Below are positions 35,425 to 45,108 of a stretch of 64,000 nucleotides of DNA, piece after piece. How positions within the stretch are numbered: position 1 is the first letter of the stretch; every line of letters starts with the position of its first letter. The position numbers and the translations under genes were made by a program. This DNA comes from Dorea longicatena (lineage in GTDB: Bacteria > Bacillota > Clostridia > Lachnospirales > Lachnospiraceae), in contig NZ_CP100126.1 of assembly GCF_024168045.1 (NCBI RefSeq), forward strand, positions 79,501 through 143,500. The letters run 5' to 3'. The notes under the pieces were generated by a model, which was not told where the DNA came from, searched no databases, and saw nothing but the letters and a program-made list of their open reading frames with translations.

Positions 35425-36996
35425 ATGTCATATACGGCATTATACCGTAAGTTTCGTCCGGATGAATTCGAAGATGTAAAAGGACAGGATGCGATCGTCC
35501 GGACATTGAAGAACCAGATCAATGCAGATCGTATCGGACATGCATATTTGTTCTGCGGGACCAGAGGAACCGGAAAGACAACCGTTGCGAAGATATTTGC
35601 GAAAGCAGTCAACTGCGAACATCCGGTAGATGGAAGCCCGTGCGGGGAGTGCGCAATGTGCCGGTCGATCGCAGCTGGTACATCGATGAATGTGATCGAG
35701 ATTGATGCGGCATCTAATAATGGTGTGGACAACATCCGTGAGATCCGTGAAGAGGTCACATATCGCCCGACAGAAGGGAAATATAAAGTATATATTATTG
35801 ATGAGGTGCATATGCTGTCGATCGGCGCATTCAATGCATTGTTAAAAACATTGGAAGAACCTCCGGAATATGTTATATTTATTCTTGCGACAACGGAGGC
35901 ACACAAGATTCCGATTACGATCTTGAGCCGATGCCAGCGATATGATTTTAAAAGAATTTCCATTGAGACGATCGCAGCGAGATTGCGTGAACTGATCGAT
36001 AAAGAAGGATGGGATGTGGAAGATAAGGCGGTCCGCTATATCGCAAAGATGGCGGATGGCTCTATGAGGGATTCACTGAGCCTTCTGGATCAGTGTGTGG
36101 CATTCTATATGAATGAGACACTGACATATGATCATGTATTGGAAGTGCTGGGAGCGGTGGATACGGAAGTATTCAGCCGGCTGTTAAGACAGCTGCTTGC
36201 GATGGATGTACATCAGGTGATCGAGACGGTAGATGAGCTGGTAATGCAGGGAAGAGAATTGTCTCAGCTGGCGGCAGATTTCACATGGTATCTGAGGAAT
36301 CTGCTTCTGGTGAAGAGCTCGGATGATATGGAAGATGTACTGGATGTATCATCGGAGAATCTGGCACTGTTAAAAGAAGAAGCACAGATGATTGACAGTG
36401 ATACACTGATCCGCTACATCCGCATTTTTTCGGATCTGACGAATCAATTGAAATATGCGACACAGAAGAGGGTTCTGCTGGAAGTAACCCTGATCAAATT
36501 ATGCCGTCCGGCAATGGATCAGAATAAGGACGCCCTGCTGGACCGCATCCGTGCGATTGAAAAACAGCTGGAGGACGGAGCGTGGGAAGCACCGGTCAGG
36601 GAGCGTGTTGTGTATGCATCCGATGCAAAAGAAGCAGCGGCACCGAAGCCGAAACCGGAACTTCCGCAGGCATTAAATGAAGACGTGAAAGCGGTGGCAA
36701 AAGATTTCCGGATGATCATCAATGAGGCTTCCCCGATGCTCCGCACATATCTGAAAAAAGCGAGATTAAGTGCCGGAGAAGGCAACCGGCTTCTGATCGT
36801 GCTGCCGGATGAACTGAGTGCCAGTGCAGTTGCGACGCCGGATCACAAAGAAGAGATCCAGTCGTTGATCGAGCAGAAGATCGGTAAAAAAGTAGAGATA
36901 GACGTCCGCCAGATGGAGGCAGGACGCAGATTCGAGGATCACTTTGTGGATCTGGAGAATCTGATCAATATGGAAATTACTGTAGAAGACGAATAG
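35425..36996 (+). CDS. dnaX: DNA polymerase III subunit gamma/tau
   Basis: Clamp-loader ATPase. The 523-residue protein starts MSYTALYRKFRPDEFEDVKGQ, has Walker A GTRGTGKTT, the zinc cysteines CEHPVDGSPCGECAMC, Walker B YIIDEVHML and the sensor RCQRYDFKRI. A Pro/Lys/Ala-rich linker near 400-415 leads to a C-terminal tau domain. I see no frameshift signal that would make a separate gamma form. It is followed by ybaB and recR, the usual trio. Confidence 0.95.
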   Translation: MSYTALYRKFRPDEFEDVKGQDAIVRTLKNQINADRIGHAYLFCGTRGTGKTTVAKIFAKAVNCEHPVDGSPCGECAMCRSIAAGTSMNVIEIDAASNNGVDNIREIREEVTYRPTEGKYKVYIIDEVHMLSIGAFNALLKTLEEPPEYVIFILATTEAHKIPITILSRCQRYDFKRISIETIAARLRELIDKEGWDVEDKAVRYIAKMADGSMRDSLSLLDQCVAFYMNETLTYDHVLEVLGAVDTEVFSRLLRQLLAMDVHQVIETVDELVMQGRELSQLAADFTWYLRNLLLVKSSDDMEDVLDVSSENLALLKEEAQMIDSDTLIRYIRIFSDLTNQLKYATQKRVLLEVTLIKLCRPAMDQNKDALLDRIRAIEKQLEDGAWEAPVRERVVYASDAKEAAAPKPKPELPQALNEDVKAVAKDFRMIINEASPMLRTYLKKARLSAGEGNRLLIVLPDELSASAVATPDHKEEIQSLIEQKIGKKVEIDVRQMEAGRRFEDHFVDLENLINMEITVEDE

Positions 36997-37008
36997 GAGG
37001 ATATTATC

Positions 37009-37362
37009 ATGGCAAAAAGAGGAGGATTCCCAGGAGGCGGGATGCCGGGAAATATGGCAAATCTGATGAAACAGGCACAGAAGATGCAGCGTCAGATGGA
37101 AGAACAGGCAAAGGAAATGGAGACGAAAGAATTCAGTGCAACTGCAGGCGGCGGTGCTGTTGAAGTAACTGTATCCGGAAGCAAGAAGATATTAAAAGTA
37201 AAACTGGATGAAGAAGTAGTAGATCCGGATGATGTAGAGATGCTGGAAGATCTGCTTGTGGCAGCAGTCAATGAAGCACTGGAGAAAGTAGACGCAGAGA
37301 CAACTTCTGCAATGTCTAAGTTTACCGGCGGCATGGGCGGCGGAATGCCGGGATTATTCTAA
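37009..37362 (+). CDS. ybaB: YbaB/EbfC nucleoid-associated protein
   Basis: A 117-residue protein with a Gly/Met-rich N-terminus ([15 protein letters not shown]), then the YbaB helix-beta core [19 protein letters not shown] and [12 protein letters not shown]. It binds DNA and is almost always encoded between dnaX and recR, as here, 12 bases after dnaX. Confidence 0.94.
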   Translation: MAKRGGFPGGGMPGNMANLMKQAQKMQRQMEEQAKEMETKEFSATAGGGAVEVTVSGSKKILKVKLDEEVVDPDDVEMLEDLLVAAVNEALEKVDAETTSAMSKFTGGMGGGMPGLF

Positions 37363-37405
37363 GAGAAGATCCGGAAAGAATGATTCTTACAGGGAGTTAA
37401 AAATT

Positions 37406-38002
37406 ATGGATTATTACAGTAATCAGATGAGCAAATTGATTGAGGAACTGTCATGCCTTCCGGGAATCGGAGCAAAATCTGCGGCAAGACTTGCGTTCCA
37501 TCTGATTCATATGCCGGTTGATGATGTAAAAAGACTGGCTTCTACGATGGTGGAAGCCAGAGAGAATATAAAATATTGCAAAGAATGTTATACACTTACC
37601 GATCAGGAACTGTGCCCGATCTGCAGTAACAGTAACCGTGATCATCAGACGATCATGGTGGTTGAGAATACAAGAGATCTTGCGGCATATGAAAAGACAG
37701 GGAAATATAATGGTGTGTATCATGTGCTTCATGGTGCAATCTCTCCGATGCTTGGGATAGGTCCGGAAGATATCAAATTAAAGGAACTGATCGGGCGTCT
37801 GCAGGGAGATGTAAAAGAAGTGATCATTGCAACGAATTCGAGTCTGGAAGGTGAGACTACAGCGATGTATATCAGTAAGCTGATCAAACCGACGGGAATT
37901 AAAGTAAGCAGAATTGCAAGCGGTGTTCCGGTCGGAGGAGATCTGGAGTATATCGATGAAGTGACGCTTCTCCGGGCACTTGAAGGAAGGACAGAACTGT
38001 AG
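37406..38002 (+). CDS. recR: Recombination protein RecR
   Basis: Acts with RecF and RecO in gap repair. The 198-residue protein has the helix-hairpin-helix [15 protein letters not shown], a zinc finger [16 protein letters not shown], the Toprim motif [30 protein letters not shown] and the C-terminal [21 protein letters not shown]. It ends 28 bases before a LacI-type gene. Confidence 0.96.
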   Translation: MDYYSNQMSKLIEELSCLPGIGAKSAARLAFHLIHMPVDDVKRLASTMVEARENIKYCKECYTLTDQELCPICSNSNRDHQTIMVVENTRDLAAYEKTGKYNGVYHVLHGAISPMLGIGPEDIKLKELIGRLQGDVKEVIIATNSSLEGETTAMYISKLIKPTGIKVSRIASGVPVGGDLEYIDEVTLLRALEGRTEL

Positions 38003-38030
38003 AGCGTTTGTCCCCGCCAGAGGTGAGAGA

Positions 38031-39131
38031 ATGAAGAAAAAGGTTACGTCAACAGATATTGCCCATGCTGCCGGAGTATCACAATCTACGGTTTCTATGA
38101 TCCTGAACAAAAAATATGATGTGTCATTTGCCAAAGAGACTGTGGAAAAAGTAGAAAATGCTGCCAAAGAGCTGGGATACGTCCCGCCGAAAAGGAAAAC
38201 GAGAAAGGGGACAAAAAGAGAGAAACTTCTGGTTGTGTTCTGCCCCAATCTGACGAATCCGTATTATGTTATGCTGCTGCAGGGAATCGAGGCGCATGCA
38301 AAAGAAAAAGGATTTGGTCTTTTTGTATGTAATACACAGAGAGATCTCCGGATGGAAGAACGTTATCTGAAAATGATGTGGCAGTTACGGCCGCTGGGGA
38401 TTATCTACACCTGCAATCCGAGCCATTGCTTTATGGATCTGGTGGGAGAGATTGCAGAACAGATACCGGTTGCGATCGTAAATAACCAGAATGAAAAGAT
38501 GAATGTAGATGCAGTGGAACTTGATAATTCAAAACTTGGAAGAGTGATGGCGAAGCATCTGCTGGAATTAGGTCACAGAAAGGTTGCATATATAGCACCG
38601 CCATTGACAGCAAGACAGAAACAACGTTCAAAACGGGTGGAAGGTTTTCTGAAAGAGTATGAAAAAGCCGGTCTGCGAGACCAGGTGATCATCAAGGCGG
38701 CAAAAGAAGAGATTGATCTTGATGTGGCACATATTGATTCCGAATATAAGATCGGATATGAACTGACGAAAGAGTTGTTGAATGAAACGACAGATGTGAC
38801 AGCAATTGTCGGATTAAATGACATGATTGCATTTGGAGTCATGGATGCACTTCATGAGGCAAAGATAAAAGTGCCGGCCGATGTGTCCGTGATGGGATGT
38901 GATAACACACTGTTTGCCAGAATGCATAACATGAATCTGACGACGATCGAGCATTTTGTGACTTTTAAAGGAAGGGATGCATGTGATATTATAATGAAGA
39001 AGATAGCATCACATCATTCAGCGAATATGGAAACAGCACCGATCAGTACCTATCATGTGGAATATGAACCGCAGCTGATCGTCCGTGGAACAACAACGTA
39101 TGCAAAAAATTCACGAAAAAAGAAAAATTAA
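38031..39131 (+). CDS. LacI/GalR-family regulator
   Basis: A 366-residue repressor with an N-terminal helix-turn-helix (STDIAHAAGVSQSTVSMILNKKYDVS) and a periplasmic-binding-like sensor domain beginning LLVVFCPNLTNPYYVMLLQGIE. It starts at ATG 38031 behind GAGGTGAGAG; the frame extends into recR but that part is not LacI-like. The basic, Lys-rich C-terminus is an oddity. It may regulate the downstream fsa-tkt genes, whose promoter carries a cre-like site at 39375. A CcpA role is possible but unproven. Confidence 0.85.
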   Translation: MKKKVTSTDIAHAAGVSQSTVSMILNKKYDVSFAKETVEKVENAAKELGYVPPKRKTRKGTKREKLLVVFCPNLTNPYYVMLLQGIEAHAKEKGFGLFVCNTQRDLRMEERYLKMMWQLRPLGIIYTCNPSHCFMDLVGEIAEQIPVAIVNNQNEKMNVDAVELDNSKLGRVMAKHLLELGHRKVAYIAPPLTARQKQRSKRVEGFLKEYEKAGLRDQVIIKAAKEEIDLDVAHIDSEYKIGYELTKELLNETTDVTAIVGLNDMIAFGVMDALHEAKIKVPADVSVMGCDNTLFARMHNMNLTTIEHFVTFKGRDACDIIMKKIASHHSANMETAPISTYHVEYEPQLIVRGTTTYAKNSRKKKN

Positions 39132-39341
39132 TTCTTTTGCGAAAATTATTATTAATAATTACTTAATTTTACAAACTGAAAATACATGTTAGATGTTAAT
39201 GCCCCTTATAAATGCGTGAAAATCGATAATAAAAAGAAAAAATCAAAAATAATGTTAACATTTCCATCAAAAATTTAAAAAAGTTTGATTAATAATTTAA
39301 AAATATTAATAAAGAAAATTATTAATAAAAAGTCATGGCTA

Positions 39342-39371
39342 TTGACCGGAGTTCCATGAATAGAGTATAAT
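39342..39371 (+). promoter_or_regulatory. Promoter of the fsa-tkt operon
   Basis: TTGACC (39342-39347) and TATAAT (39366-39371), spacer 18. Confidence 0.65.
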
Positions 39372-39374
39372 TTA

Positions 39375-39389
39375 TATCAAACGATAACA
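39375..39389 (+). promoter_or_regulatory. cre-like operator just past the fsa start site
   Basis: TATCAAACGATAACA matches 13 of 15 positions of the CcpA/cre consensus WTGNAARCGNWWWCA. It overlaps the expected transcription start, so a bound LacI-type protein would block initiation. Confidence 0.45.
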
Positions 39390-39434
39390 AGGGAATGGTG
39401 AACAGATTTCACCGCTTTTAAGGAGGAAAACAAC

Positions 39435-40088
39435 ATGAAATTTTTCATTGACACAGCGAACGTAGAGGATATTAAGAAAGCAAATGATATGGGAGTTATC
39501 TGCGGGGTAACAACAAACCCATCTCTGATCGCAAAAGAAGGTAAAGTATTTGAAGAAGTTATCGCTGAGATCGCATCTATCGTAGACGGACCTATCAGTG
39601 GAGAAGTAAAAGCTACAACAACAGATGCAGAAGGCATGATCGCAGAAGGAAGAGAGATCGCTAAGATCCATCCGAATATGGTAGTTAAGATTCCTATGAC
39701 TGTAGAAGGATTAAAGGCAGTTAAAGTACTTGCAGCAGAAGGTATCAAGACAAACGTAACTCTGATCTTCAATGCAAACCAGGCACTTCTTGCAGCAAGA
39801 GCAGGCGCTTCATTCGTATCACCATTCCTGGGACGTCTGGATGATATTTCTACAAGAGGAGTAGATCTGATCTCAGAGATCGCACAGATCTTCGAAGTTG
39901 CAGGAATCGATACAGAGATCATTGCGGCAAGCGTACGTAACCCGATCCATGTAACAGACTGTGCATTGGCAGGTGCCGATATCGCGACTGTACCTTACAA
40001 AGTAATCGAGCAGATGACACATCATCCATTAACAGATGCAGGAATCGAGAAATTCCAGGCTGATTACAAAGCAGTATTCGGAGAATAA
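39435..40088 (+). CDS. fsa: Transaldolase-like fructose-6-phosphate aldolase family protein
   Basis: A 217-residue short transaldolase (TalC/FSA type): [40 protein letters not shown] with the Schiff-base Lys (about 85), and [13 protein letters not shown]. In Firmicutes such short proteins mostly act as transaldolases in the pentose phosphate pathway. A strong AAGGAGG RBS and downstream split transketolase genes support this. Codon use indicates high expression. Confidence 0.92.
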   Translation: MKFFIDTANVEDIKKANDMGVICGVTTNPSLIAKEGKVFEEVIAEIASIVDGPISGEVKATTTDAEGMIAEGREIAKIHPNMVVKIPMTVEGLKAVKVLAAEGIKTNVTLIFNANQALLAARAGASFVSPFLGRLDDISTRGVDLISEIAQIFEVAGIDTEIIAASVRNPIHVTDCALAGADIATVPYKVIEQMTHHPLTDAGIEKFQADYKAVFGE

Positions 40089-40131
40089 GAATAAGTAAAG
40101 CTATCATATATAATGATTCAGGAGGAACAAC

Positions 40132-40968
40132 ATGAACAAATTAGAGCTTATGAAGACAGCCAACGAAGTCCGCAAGGGCATCGTTACTGCAGTTCACAGT
40201 GCAAAATCCGGACATCCGGGTGGATCACTGTCAGCAGCAGACATTTATACATATCTGTATTTTGAAGAGATGAATATCGATCCTAAGGATCCTAAGAAAG
40301 CAGACCGTGACCGTTTTGTATTATCAAAAGGACACACAGCACCGGGATATTATTCAACACTGGCACACAGAGGATTCTTCCCGGTTGAAGATCTGACAAC
40401 TCTTCGTAAAGTTGGATCATACCTTCAGGGACATCCGGATATGAAACACATCCCAGGTGTTGATATGTCAAGTGGATCTCTTGGACAGGGCATCTCAGCT
40501 GCAGTAGGAATGGCTATTTCAGCTAAGCTTTCAGATGATGATTACAGAGTATACACACTTCTCGGAGATGGTGAGATCCAGGAGGGACAGGTCTGGGAAG
40601 CTTCTATGTTAGCGGGACACAGAAAGCTGGACAACCTGGTAGTGATCGTTGATAATAACAACCTTCAGATCGATGGAAAGATTACAGACGTTAACTCTCC
40701 ATATCCGATCGACAAGAAATTCGAGGCATTTAACTTCCATGTGATCAATATTGATGGAAATGATTTTGACCAGATCGAGGCAGCTTTCAAAGAGGCTCGC
40801 AAGACAAAGGGAATGCCGACTGCAATTATTGCAAAGACAATCAAAGGAAAAGGAGTTTCCTTCATGGAAGACCAGGCCGGATGGCATGGAAAAGCTCCTA
40901 ATGATGAGCAGTATGCACAGGCAATGGAAGAATTAGAGAAAGCAGGTGAAGCATTATGTCAGAAGTAA
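40132..40968 (+). CDS. Transketolase N-terminal subunit
   Basis: A 278-residue half-transketolase holding the thiamine-pyrophosphate-binding domain: SAKSGHPGGSLSAADI, SKGHTAPGYYSTLA, and the metal/TPP motif GDGEIQEGQVWEASMLAGHRKLDNLVVIVDNNN. It works as a heteromer with the next gene product, with which it overlaps by 13 bases. The split form is common in Clostridia. A CAGGAGG RBS precedes the ATG. Confidence 0.95.
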   Translation: MNKLELMKTANEVRKGIVTAVHSAKSGHPGGSLSAADIYTYLYFEEMNIDPKDPKKADRDRFVLSKGHTAPGYYSTLAHRGFFPVEDLTTLRKVGSYLQGHPDMKHIPGVDMSSGSLGQGISAAVGMAISAKLSDDDYRVYTLLGDGEIQEGQVWEASMLAGHRKLDNLVVIVDNNNLQIDGKITDVNSPYPIDKKFEAFNFHVINIDGNDFDQIEAAFKEARKTKGMPTAIIAKTIKGKGVSFMEDQAGWHGKAPNDEQYAQAMEELEKAGEALCQK

Positions 40969-41897
40969 AGAAAATCGCAACAAGAGAAAGCTACGGTAAT
41001 GCTTTGGTAGAATTAGGAAAAGAACATGAAGATCTGGTAGTGTTAGACGCTGACCTTGCAGAAGCTACCAAGACGGGAATGTTCAAAAAAGCTTTCCCGG
41101 AACGTCACATTGACTGTGGAATCGCTGAGTGTAACATGATCGGAGTTGCAGCAGGTATCGCTGCCACAGGAAAAGTTCCGTTTGCAAGTTCATTTGCTAT
41201 GTTTGCAGCAGGACGTGCATTTGAGCAGGTTCGCAACTCAGTCGGATATCCAAAATTAAACGTTAAGATCGGTGCTACACATGCCGGAATCTCTGTTGGA
41301 GAAGACGGTGCTACACATCAGTGTAACGAAGATATTGCTCTTATGAGAACAATTCCTGGAATGATCGTGATCAATCCTTCTGATGATGTAGAAGCAAAAG
41401 CAGCTGTAAAAGCAGCTTATGAGCACGTAGGTCCTGTATATCTCCGCTTCGGAAGACTTGCAGTTCCGGTTATCAATGATAATGCAGAATACAAATTCGA
41501 GATTGGTAAAGCCATCACACTTCGTGAAGGTACTGATGTAACAATCATCGCAACAGGTCTTGAGGTATCTGAATCCCTCGCAGCAGCAGAGAAGCTCGCA
41601 GCAGACGGAATCAGTGCAGAAGTGATTAATATGCACACGATCAAACCGTTGGATGAAGCAGCGGTTGTTGCAGCAGCAGCTAAGACAGGAAAGATCGTAA
41701 CAGTTGAAGAACACTCTGTTATCGGCGGACTTGGAAGTGCTGTATGTGATGTAGTTGCAGAGAAAGCACCGGCTAAAGTAATGAAGATTGGTGTAAATGA
41801 TACATTTGGTGAGTCTGGTCCGGCTGTAGAACTGATTAAGAAATACGGTCTTGACGCAGATAGCATTTATGCAAAAGTAAAAGCATTCGTAAAATAA
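40956..41897 (+). CDS. Transketolase C-terminal subunit
   Basis: A 313-residue partner carrying the pyrimidine-binding and C-terminal domains: LVVLDADLAEATKTGMF, the IDCGIAECNMIGVAAGIA motif with the catalytic Glu, and HAGISVGEDGATHQ. It transfers two-carbon units between ketoses and aldoses. It starts within the end of the N-terminal subunit gene and is followed by a strong terminator. Confidence 0.95.
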   Translation: MSEVKKIATRESYGNALVELGKEHEDLVVLDADLAEATKTGMFKKAFPERHIDCGIAECNMIGVAAGIAATGKVPFASSFAMFAAGRAFEQVRNSVGYPKLNVKIGATHAGISVGEDGATHQCNEDIALMRTIPGMIVINPSDDVEAKAAVKAAYEHVGPVYLRFGRLAVPVINDNAEYKFEIGKAITLREGTDVTIIATGLEVSESLAAAEKLAADGISAEVINMHTIKPLDEAAVVAAAAKTGKIVTVEEHSVIGGLGSAVCDVVAEKAPAKVMKIGVNDTFGESGPAVELIKKYGLDADSIYAKVKAFVK

Positions 41898-41920
41898 TAA
41901 TATAGAACGGATAGTCAGAG

Positions 41921-41965
41921 GCTGTCGCTTTAACGAAAGAGATTTCGTTGGGCGGCAGCTTTTTT
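41921..41965 (+). terminator. Terminator after the transketolase genes
   Basis: GCTGTCGC pairs with GCGGCAGC, enclosing an inner AACGAAA/TTTCGTT stem, then six T. Confidence 0.85.
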
Positions 41966-41978
41966 GCGGTAAGCGATT

Positions 41979-42070
41979 AAAAACGGTCAGATTCACTCTT
42001 TGTTTGTGCAAAATCAACCAAAAACAGTCAAAATATTTGTGAACTAATGTGATTGAAAATGACTGGATTT
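41979..42070 (+). promoter_or_regulatory. Three putative FruR operator copies before fruK
   Basis: AAAAACGGTCA (41979-41989) and AAAAACAGTCA (42020-42030) are direct repeats 41 bases apart, about four helical turns. An inverted copy, TGACTGGATTT (42060-42070, 9 of 11 positions), lies between the -35 and -10 boxes. This is the kind of repeat a DeoR-type FruR would bind; the regulator gene is at the end of the operon. Confidence 0.5.
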
Positions 42071-42081
42071 GACGATATAAT
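42053..42081 (+). promoter_or_regulatory. Promoter of the fructose operon
   Basis: TTGAAA (42053-42058) and TATAAT (42076-42081), spacer 17. Confidence 0.65.
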
Positions 42082-42111
42082 GAACTCAACAAGTTGAAAG
42101 GAGTAAGAAAT

Positions 42112-43017
42112 ATGATTTATACAGTTACGTTTAATCCATCGTTGGATTACATCGTTTCAGTGGACGATTTTAAACTCGGACTTACAAACCGTACAAGCTC
42201 AGAACTCATGCTTCCGGGTGGAAAAGGGATTAATGTTTCTATCGTGCTTAAGAATCTTGGAATCCAAAGTACGGCACTTGGATTTATGGCCGGATTTACG
42301 GGAAAAGAAATTGCAAGACGATTGGAAGAAGAAGGTGTAGCATCTGATTTCATTCAGATTGAAGAAGGAATATCAAGAATTAATTTGAAACTGAAATCCA
42401 TCGACGGAACAGAAATTAATGGAAGCGGTCCAAAGATTCCGAAAGAGAAAGTAGAAGAATTGATGAAGCGTCTGAATACGATGAAAGAAGGCGATGTCTT
42501 ATTCCTTGCAGGAAGTATCCCGGCATCTATGCCAGACGATATCTATAGCAGAATCATGAAAGAGTTGAAAGATAAAGGCATCATGATCGTTGTGGATGCA
42601 ACAAGAGATCTTCTTATGAATGTACTGGAGTATCGTCCGTTTCTGATAAAACCAAATAATCATGAGCTTGGTGAGATCTTCGAAGTGACACTTAAGACGA
42701 GAGAGGACGTCATTCCTTATGGAAGAAAGCTTCAGGAAAAAGGAGCCAGAAATGTACTGATCTCGATGGCGGGAGAAGGCGCGGTGCTGATTGCGGAAAA
42801 TGGAGAAGTATATAGTTCGCCGGCGCCGAAAGGAACATTGGTTAATGGTGTAGGAGCCGGAGATTCCATGGTGGCAGGTTTCATGACAGGCTGGATGGAA
42901 AAGCAGGATTATGAGCATGCTTTCCGTATGGGAGTCGCAACGGGAAGCGCAAGTGCATTTTCCGAATATCTGGCAACCAGACCGGAAGTAGAAGAAGTAT
43001 ATAAACAGCTGGTGTAA
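42112..43017 (+). CDS. fruK: 1-phosphofructokinase
   Basis: Converts fructose-1-phosphate, made by the PTS permease downstream, into fructose-1,6-bisphosphate. The 301-residue PfkB-family kinase starts MIYTVTFNPSLDYIVSVDDF and has the N-terminal PGGKGINVS motif and the C-terminal GAGDSMVAGF anion-hole motif with the catalytic Asp. ATG 42112 is preceded by AAAGGAG; a TTG at 42094 in the same frame is less likely. First gene of fruK-fruA-HPr-fruR. Confidence 0.94.
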   Translation: MIYTVTFNPSLDYIVSVDDFKLGLTNRTSSELMLPGGKGINVSIVLKNLGIQSTALGFMAGFTGKEIARRLEEEGVASDFIQIEEGISRINLKLKSIDGTEINGSGPKIPKEKVEELMKRLNTMKEGDVLFLAGSIPASMPDDIYSRIMKELKDKGIMIVVDATRDLLMNVLEYRPFLIKPNNHELGEIFEVTLKTREDVIPYGRKLQEKGARNVLISMAGEGAVLIAENGEVYSSPAPKGTLVNGVGAGDSMVAGFMTGWMEKQDYEHAFRMGVATGSASAFSEYLATRPEVEEVYKQLV

Positions 43018-43075
43018 GACATAAAAGAGAAAAGTGTTGCAAAGAAAACGATTTATCAACAGGAGGGAAAATTAT

Positions 43076-45004
43076 ATGAGAATCACAGATTTGCTGGATG
43101 CAAGAAGTATTCTTTTGAATGCATCGCCAAAGAGCAAAAACGAAGCACTCGACCAGATCGTTGATCTCATGGTAAAGAGCGAAAAGATCAATGATAAAGA
43201 AGCATATAGAAAGCAGGTATATGCAAGAGAAGAAGAAAGTACGACAGGAATCGGAGAAGGAATCGCCATTCCGCATGGAAAATGCGATGCGGTAACAAAA
43301 CCGGGACTGGCAGCAATGGTAGTTAAGGATGGCGTGGATTTTGATTCGCTGGATGGGGAGCCTGTTACACTGATGTTCCTGATCGCAGCGCCGAATACGG
43401 AAGACAATATCCATCTGGATGTATTGAGTAAGTTATCTGTTCTTCTGATGAATGAAGAATTTACAGAGGCTTTGAGAAATGCGGAGACAGTAGAAGAATT
43501 TATGGGGATCATCAATGATGCCGATGAAAAAGAAGCAGGAATTGATGAAAGACTTGCGGGAGAAGGAATGGCAGCAGAAGAAGAGACCAGAGGAAAGGTT
43601 AAGATTCTTGCAGTCACATCCTGCCCGACCGGAATTGCACATACGTATATGGCGGCTGAAGGAATTGAAAAAGCTGCAAAAGCAAAAGACTGTGCAGTAA
43701 AAGTGGAGACAAGAGGTTCCGGCGGAGCGAAAAATGTACTGACTTCAAAAGAAATCGAAGAAGCAGACGGAATTATCGTAGCTGCAGATGCACAGGTTCC
43801 GATGGATCGTTTTGACGGAAAGAAAGTCATTGTCTGCCAGGTGTCTGATGGTATCAGTAAAGCAGGTGAACTGGTTGACCGTGTGATCAGCGGGGATGTT
43901 CCGGTATATCATGCGGCAAATGGAACAGAAGTACAGGAAAGTAAAGGTGGAAGATCATCCGGCAGCGTCGGACATCAGATTTACACACAGTTGATGAATG
44001 GTGTATCCCATATGCTTCCGTTCGTAGTCGGCGGTGGTATTCTGATCGCACTGGCATTTTTGATCGACGGACTTTGCGTAGATATGAATGCATTGGCAAA
44101 AGCAGATAGAGCTAACTTTGGTACTATTACACCGGTAGCGGCGCAGCTTAAGACGATCGGCGGACTTGCATTTGGATTGATGCTTCCGGTACTTGCGGGA
44201 TATATAGGTGAAGCAATCGGCGACAGACCGGCACTTGCGGTTGGATTTGTAGGCGGAGTTATCGCAGCAAACGGAAAATCCGGATTCCTCGGAGCGCTGG
44301 TAGCTGGTTTTGTGTCCGGATATCTGATTCTTCTTCTTAGAAAACTGTGTGACAAGCTTCCGGATGCACTGGAAAAGATTGCACCGGTTCTGATCTATCC
44401 GGTAGCCGGAATTCTTGGAATCGGCCTTCTTATGAACTTTGCGATTGAGCCGGTCATGGGAGCGATCAATACTGCACTGAACAACGGACTGACCGGAATG
44501 GGTGGCTCAAGCAAGCTTGTGCTTGGTCTGATCCTTGGCGGAATGATGGCGATTGATATGGGAGGCCCGTTCAATAAGGCGGCATATGTGTTCGGTACAG
44601 CCGCAATCGCAGCAGGAAATTATGATATCATGGCAGCTGTTATGATCGGAGGAATGACCCCTCCATGTGCAATTGCACTTGCAACATTATTATTTAAAGA
44701 CAAATTTACAAAATCAGAAAGAGAAGCAGGACCGACAAACTTCATTATGGGACTCGCATTTATTACCGAAGGAGCGATTCCATATGCGGCAGCAGATCCG
44801 CTTCACGTACTGCCGGCCTGCATTGTCGGTTCTGCGGCAGCCGGAGCACTGTCTATGGCATTTGGATGTACACTGATGGCACCGCACGGTGGAATCTTCG
44901 TATTCCCTGTAGTGGGAAATGCAATCATGTATCTGGTGGCACTGGTAGCAGGAACTGTAATTTCAGCGGTATTACTCGGAGTACTCAAAAAGAAAATTAT
45001 ATAA
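43076..45004 (+). CDS. fruA: Fructose PTS enzyme IIABC
   Basis: Takes up and phosphorylates fructose at C1. The 642-residue fusion is ordered EIIA-EIIB-EIIC. EIIA has TGIGEGIAIPHGKC with phospho-His67, EIIB has AVTSCPTGIAHTYMAAEG with phospho-Cys183, and the multi-span EIIC domain (about 300-640) has GGGILIALAFLIDG and MGGPFNKAAYVFG. It starts at ATG 43076 with AGGAGGG upstream. The HPr that may feed it is encoded next. Confidence 0.95.
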   Translation: MRITDLLDARSILLNASPKSKNEALDQIVDLMVKSEKINDKEAYRKQVYAREEESTTGIGEGIAIPHGKCDAVTKPGLAAMVVKDGVDFDSLDGEPVTLMFLIAAPNTEDNIHLDVLSKLSVLLMNEEFTEALRNAETVEEFMGIINDADEKEAGIDERLAGEGMAAEEETRGKVKILAVTSCPTGIAHTYMAAEGIEKAAKAKDCAVKVETRGSGGAKNVLTSKEIEEADGIIVAADAQVPMDRFDGKKVIVCQVSDGISKAGELVDRVISGDVPVYHAANGTEVQESKGGRSSGSVGHQIYTQLMNGVSHMLPFVVGGGILIALAFLIDGLCVDMNALAKADRANFGTITPVAAQLKTIGGLAFGLMLPVLAGYIGEAIGDRPALAVGFVGGVIAANGKSGFLGALVAGFVSGYLILLLRKLCDKLPDALEKIAPVLIYPVAGILGIGLLMNFAIEPVMGAINTALNNGLTGMGGSSKLVLGLILGGMMAIDMGGPFNKAAYVFGTAAIAAGNYDIMAAVMIGGMTPPCAIALATLLFKDKFTKSEREAGPTNFIMGLAFITEGAIPYAAADPLHVLPACIVGSAAAGALSMAFGCTLMAPHGGIFVFPVVGNAIMYLVALVAGTVISAVLLGVLKKKII

Positions 45005-45020
45005 AAATAATAGTAAAATA

Positions 45021-45052
45021 CAGGTTTGTCCGCAGAGATGTTGACAGACCTG
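45021..45052. other. 10-bp hairpin between fruA and the HPr gene
   Basis: CAGGTTTGTC pairs with GACAGACCTG (one G-T pair) around a 12-base loop. There is no T run after it, so it is probably an mRNA processing or stability element separating fruA from the HPr gene rather than a full terminator. Confidence 0.5.
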
Positions 45053-45108
45053 TAAAAAATGAATAGAATGAAAATCACCAAATGTAATATTCTATGGAGG
45101 TATGAAGA

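Larger units (their letters stand above)
39132..39434 (+). other. AT-rich intergenic region before fsa
   Basis: About 300 bases with no open gene. The first 210 bases are extremely AT-rich, with repeated ATTATTAATAA stretches (near 39145 and 39315). They could act as an UP element or bind nucleoid proteins. A promoter and a cre-like site follow at the 3' end. Confidence 0.6.

Noticed and set aside
39132..39340. Replication origin or CRISPR leader in the AT-rich gap
   Set aside because: No DnaA boxes (TTATCCACA) and no regularly spaced repeats; only simple AT-rich sequence.
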